The notes under the pieces are model-generated. The model ran no database searches. It worked only from the letters and a program-made list of their open reading frames with translations, and was not told where the DNA came from. A DNA stretch of 64,000 nt, taken from the NCBI RefSeq assembly GCF_000720185.1, contig NZ_JOIY01000009.1, forward strand, positions 1-64,000, read 5' to 3'. Of the stretch, positions 61,529 through 64,000 are shown one piece after another. A program made the translations under genes and the position numbers. How positions within the stretch are numbered: the stretch's first letter is position 1; every line of letters begins with the position of its first letter. Source of the stretch: Streptomyces sp. NRRL S-340. GTDB lineage: Bacteria; Actinomycetota; Actinomycetes; Streptomycetales; Streptomycetaceae.

Positions 61529-62580
61529 CCCGGCAGGACCACGTCCTCGATGAGGGCCCTGCGCTCGTCGAACGGGATGAACGCGCTCTTGACGGCGTTC
61601 ACCGTGACCGTGCGCAGGTCCTCGACGCTCCAGCCGGCCTCCTCGACCAGCAGGGACATCTCCCGGGTCATCGTCGTCCCCGACACCAGGCGGTTGTCGG
61701 TGTTGACGGTGACCCGGAAACCGAGGTCCTTCAGGGCGGTGACGGGGTGCTCGGCGATCGAGGTGGCCGCGCCGGTCTGGAGGTTGGAGGTCGGGCACAT
61801 CTCCAGGGCGATGCGGCGGTCGCGCACCCACCCGGCGAGCCGGCCGAGCTTGCCGTCGACGATGTCCTCGGTGATGCGCACGCCGTGGCCGATCCGCTGG
61901 GCGCCGCAGACCTGGAGGGCCTGGTGGATGCTGGGCAGGCCGTGGGCCTCACCGGCGTGGATGGTGAACGGCACGCTCTCGCCGCGCAGGTGCTCGAAGG
62001 CGGCGAGGTGGTCGGCGGGCGGGAAGCCGTCCTCGGCACCGGCGATGTCGAAGCCGACGACGCCCGCGTCCCGGAAGGCCACCGCGAGGCCGGCGACCTC
62101 CCGGGTGCGGTCGAACATCCGCATGCCGCTCAGCAGGGTGCCGACCCGGACGGGGGTGCCTGCCGCCGCCGCCTTGGCCATGCCGGCCGACAGCCCCTCC
62201 TGCACCGCCTCGACGACCTCGGTCAGGCTCAGCCCGCCGTTCACCATCAGCTCGGGCGCGTAGCGGACCTCGCCGTAGACGACCCCGTCCGCGGCCAGGT
62301 CGAGCACGTACTCCTCGGCGGTGCGCAGCAGACCCTCGCGGGACTGCATCACCGCGAGGGTGTGCTCGAAGGTGGCTATGTAGCGGACCAGGTCGCCGGA
62401 ACCGGCCGCCTCGACGTACCAGGCGGCCAGCTCGTCGGGGTCGGTGGTGGGCAGGGTGTGGCCGGCCGCCTGTGCGAGTTCCACGACGGTGGCGGGGCGC
62501 AGGCCCCCGTCGAGGTGGTCGTGCAGCACGGCCTTGGGCAGCCGGCGGAGGGTCTCGGTGTCGATGCGCGGGGCGGTCAT
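61510..62580 (-). CDS. add: Adenosine deaminase
   Basis: A 356-residue metal-dependent amidohydrolase turning adenosine into inosine. Zinc and catalytic residues are visible: [11 protein letters not shown] (HxH), [10 protein letters not shown] (His, Glu), [25 protein letters not shown] and [18 protein letters not shown] (Asp). ATG 62580 starts [20 protein letters not shown]. It belongs to purine salvage in the cytoplasm. Streptomyces often carries more than one copy. It lies between a DinB-like and a VOC gene with no obvious functional link. Confidence 0.93.
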   Translation of the reverse strand: MTAPRIDTETLRRLPKAVLHDHLDGGLRPATVVELAQAAGHTLPTTDPDELAAWYVEAAGSGDLVRYIATFEHTLAVMQSREGLLRTAEEYVLDLAADGVVYGEVRYAPELMVNGGLSLTEVVEAVQEGLSAGMAKAAAAGTPVRVGTLLSGMRMFDRTREVAGLAVAFRDAGVVGFDIAGAEDGFPPADHLAAFEHLRGESVPFTIHAGEAHGLPSIHQALQVCGAQRIGHGVRITEDIVDGKLGRLAGWVRDRRIALEMCPTSNLQTGAATSIAEHPVTALKDLGFRVTVNTDNRLVSGTTMTREMSLLVEEAGWSVEDLRTVTVNAVKSAFIPFDERRALIEDVVLPGYACAL

Positions 62581-62684
62581 GTGCGGTCTTTCCTCGGCGG
62601 GTGAACGTGTGGGGGCAGGGGCCCCTCGGCGGGCGAGGGGCGGGCCGGTCAGGGGGCCGACGGGCCGGGTGGTGACGGGCCGGG

Positions 62685-63074
62685 TCAGGGGGCGGCGGGC
62701 TGGAGCAGGTCCCAGCGGTTGCCGTACAGGTCCTCGAACACGGCGACGGTGCCGTACGGCTCGTGGCGCGGTTCTTCCAGGAAGGCGACGCCCGCCGCCC
62801 GCATCCGGGCGTGGTCGCGGGCGAAGTCGCCGGTGTGCAGGAAGAACCCGACGCGCCCGCCGGTCTGGTCACCGACCCGTGCCCGCTGCTGATCCCCCTT
62901 GGCGCGGGCGAGCAGCAGCGCGCCGTCCTCCTCGCCCGGGGCGACGACGACCCAGCGGGACCCGTCCGGGCGCGGGGCGTCCTCGACGAGGCGGAAGCCG
63001 AGGGCGCCGGTGTAGAAGCGGATCGCCTCGTCGTAGTCGTCGACGACGAGGGTGACCAGGGCGATATGTCTCAT
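62685..63074 (-). CDS. Glyoxalase/VOC-family protein
   Basis: A 129-residue single VOC domain: [40 protein letters not shown] and [20 protein letters not shown], ending [14 protein letters not shown]. Metal-ligand positions include the first His and the glutamate in EEPRHEPYG. It may be a lactoylglutathione-lyase-like or extradiol-type protein. ATG 63074 is the conserved start, and the reading frame open beyond it only covers the repeat tract. A near-perfect palindrome lies 33 bases upstream. Confidence 0.85.
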   Translation of the reverse strand: MRHIALVTLVVDDYDEAIRFYTGALGFRLVEDAPRPDGSRWVVVAPGEEDGALLLARAKGDQQRARVGDQTGGRVGFFLHTGDFARDHARMRAAGVAFLEEPRHEPYGTVAVFEDLYGNRWDLLQPAAP

Positions 63075-63106
63075 CGGGGCCTTTCGGGGCGGGCGGATGA
63101 CCGGTG

Positions 63107-63124
63107 AGGTTATACGTAAAACCT
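63107..63124. promoter_or_regulatory. Near-palindrome in promoter region of VOC gene
   Basis: AGGTTATACGTAAAACCT is palindromic at 16 of 18 positions. On the minus strand it overlaps a possible -10 (TATAAC). It is likely an operator. Confidence 0.55.
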
Positions 63125-63189
63125 TGGCCGCGCCAGTCGCCCCGGCCCGAAGCGCCGGGGACGGCGGCCCCGGGGCAGCGCGGCGGGAC

Positions 63190-64000
63190 CGGCGGGCTCT
63201 CGCCAGGGGGAGCGGCGGGCCCTCGCCAGAGGGTTTTGCGGGCTCTCGCCAGGGGGAGCGACGGGCTCTCGCCAGAGGGTTTTGCGGGCTCTTCGCCCGC
63301 GGGTCGAGCAGGCTCCCGGCGGGGCTCCCCGCCCCCGGGGCAGCAGGTCCTCGGCCACCGGGTGAGCAAGCTCCCGCCCTCCGGTCCGGCAGGCCCCCCG
63401 GAGCCAGCGCGCTCCAGCCCACGGGTCCGGCGGGCTCTCGTCCCCGGTCGGGCGGGCTCCCGCCCTCCGGTCCGGCAGGCCCCCGCCCCGGAGCCAGCGC
63501 GCTCCAGCCCACGGGTCCGGCGGGCTCTCGCTCCCGTCGGGCGGGCTCTCGCCCCGAGGTCAGCAGGCTCTCGCCCACGGAGTCAGCAAGCTCCAGCCCA
63601 CGGGTCCGGCGGGCCCTCGTCCCCGGTCGGGCGGGCTCCCGCCCTCCGGTCCGGCAGGCCCCCGCCCCGGAGCCAGCACGCTCCAGCCCACGGGTCCGGC
63701 GAGCGCTCGCTCCCGGGTCGGGCGGACTCTCGCCCCGAGGTCAGCAGACTCTCGCTCTCTGGTCCGGCAGGCCCCCGCCCCCCGGAGTCAGCAGGTCCTC
63801 GGCCCACCGGGTGAGCAAGCTCCCGCCCTCCGTTCCAGCAACTCCCGCCCACCAGGTCAGCAAGCTCCCGCACACGGAGTCAGCAGGCTCCCACCCTCGG
63901 GTCCGGCGGGCTCCCGCCCCCGGGTCGGGCAGGCTCTCGCCCCCGGATCCGGCAGGCCCCCGCCCCCGGGCCCGCCGCGGCTCTCGTCCCAGGGGTCGGC
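63190..64000. repeat. Degenerate minisatellite of 22-24 bp units
   Basis: At least 30 head-to-tail units run from about 63190 to the window end. A typical unit has CGGCGGGCTC followed by CCGCCC and an ending close to CGGGTC; the 5' part also shows a variant with GCCAGAGGGTTTTGCGGGCT. Higher-order blocks of about 85 bases repeat near 63391, 63471 and 63651. Long frames cross it on both strands with only low-complexity products, so I treat it as non-coding. It continues past the window. Confidence 0.85.

Noticed and set aside
62685..63578. Extended 297-codon version of the VOC gene
   Set aside because: The extra N-terminal part reads only through the repeat tract; ATG 63074 starts the conserved domain.
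63190..64000. Possible CRISPR array
   Set aside because: Units are degenerate and adjacent with no unique spacers of constant length, and no cas genes are present.

Overview
The window is high-GC actinobacterial DNA that looks like a Streptomyces chromosome, probably an arm-proximal stress and accessory region. The signs are GTG and TTG starts, very high GC at third codon positions, WhiB-type and SigB-type regulators, several RsbW-like ATPases, the ClpP3/ClpP4/PopR set and a streptophobe-family protein. No rRNA, tRNA or CRISPR array was seen.

Layout. 0-5 kb: an alpha-glucan (GlgE pathway) operon with the end of treS, maltokinase and glgB, then a carboxylate-amine ligase. The glgB product appears to have lost about 46 residues carrying its acid/base glutamate. 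5-14.3 kb: a general-stress block with an RsbW-like ATPase, PRC-barrel protein, STAS anti-anti-sigma factor, type II NADH dehydrogenase, FUSC transporter, SigB-type sigma factor, a second ATPase and a stand-alone cyclic-nucleotide-fold protein. 14.3-15.6 kb: an MFS exporter. 15.87-21.08 kb: a WhiB-like gene cut in two by a 4,958-bp Tn554-type element (two tyrosine recombinases, a TnpC-like protein and a HIT-family cargo gene). The two halves rejoin in frame as 84 residues. 21-32 kb: a two-component system, secreted M1 peptidase, FAD dehydrogenase with its TetR regulator, a metallo-beta-lactamase-fold hydrolase, a DUF4032 kinase-like protein and a universal stress protein. 32-35.5 kb: a tight operon joining a receiver domain fused to a thioredoxin-reductase-like flavoenzyme, a soluble histidine kinase and a UBP-type zinc finger. 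35.6-51 kb: secreted hydrolases (M4 peptidase, serine hydrolase, GH127-like), small-molecule enzymes, RNase HI and a TetR/hydrolase pair. 51.8-53.8 kb: clpP3-clpP4-popR with a perfect PopR-type operator. 54-63 kb: a third RsbW-like ATPase, a streptophobe, an aldo/keto reductase with divergent LysR regulator, a Tat-signal carotenoid oxygenase, a DinB-like protein, adenosine deaminase and a VOC protein. From about 63.2 kb to the end lies a degenerate tandem repeat of 22-24 bp units.

The main points are the reversible-looking WhiB interruption, the receiver-flavoenzyme/kinase/zinc-finger operon, the apparently dead branching enzyme, ClpP4 without its catalytic histidine, and a structured intergenic element at 40.8-40.9 kb. 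All gene starts were chosen by hand from ribosome-binding sites, and homology calls come from family knowledge without database searches.
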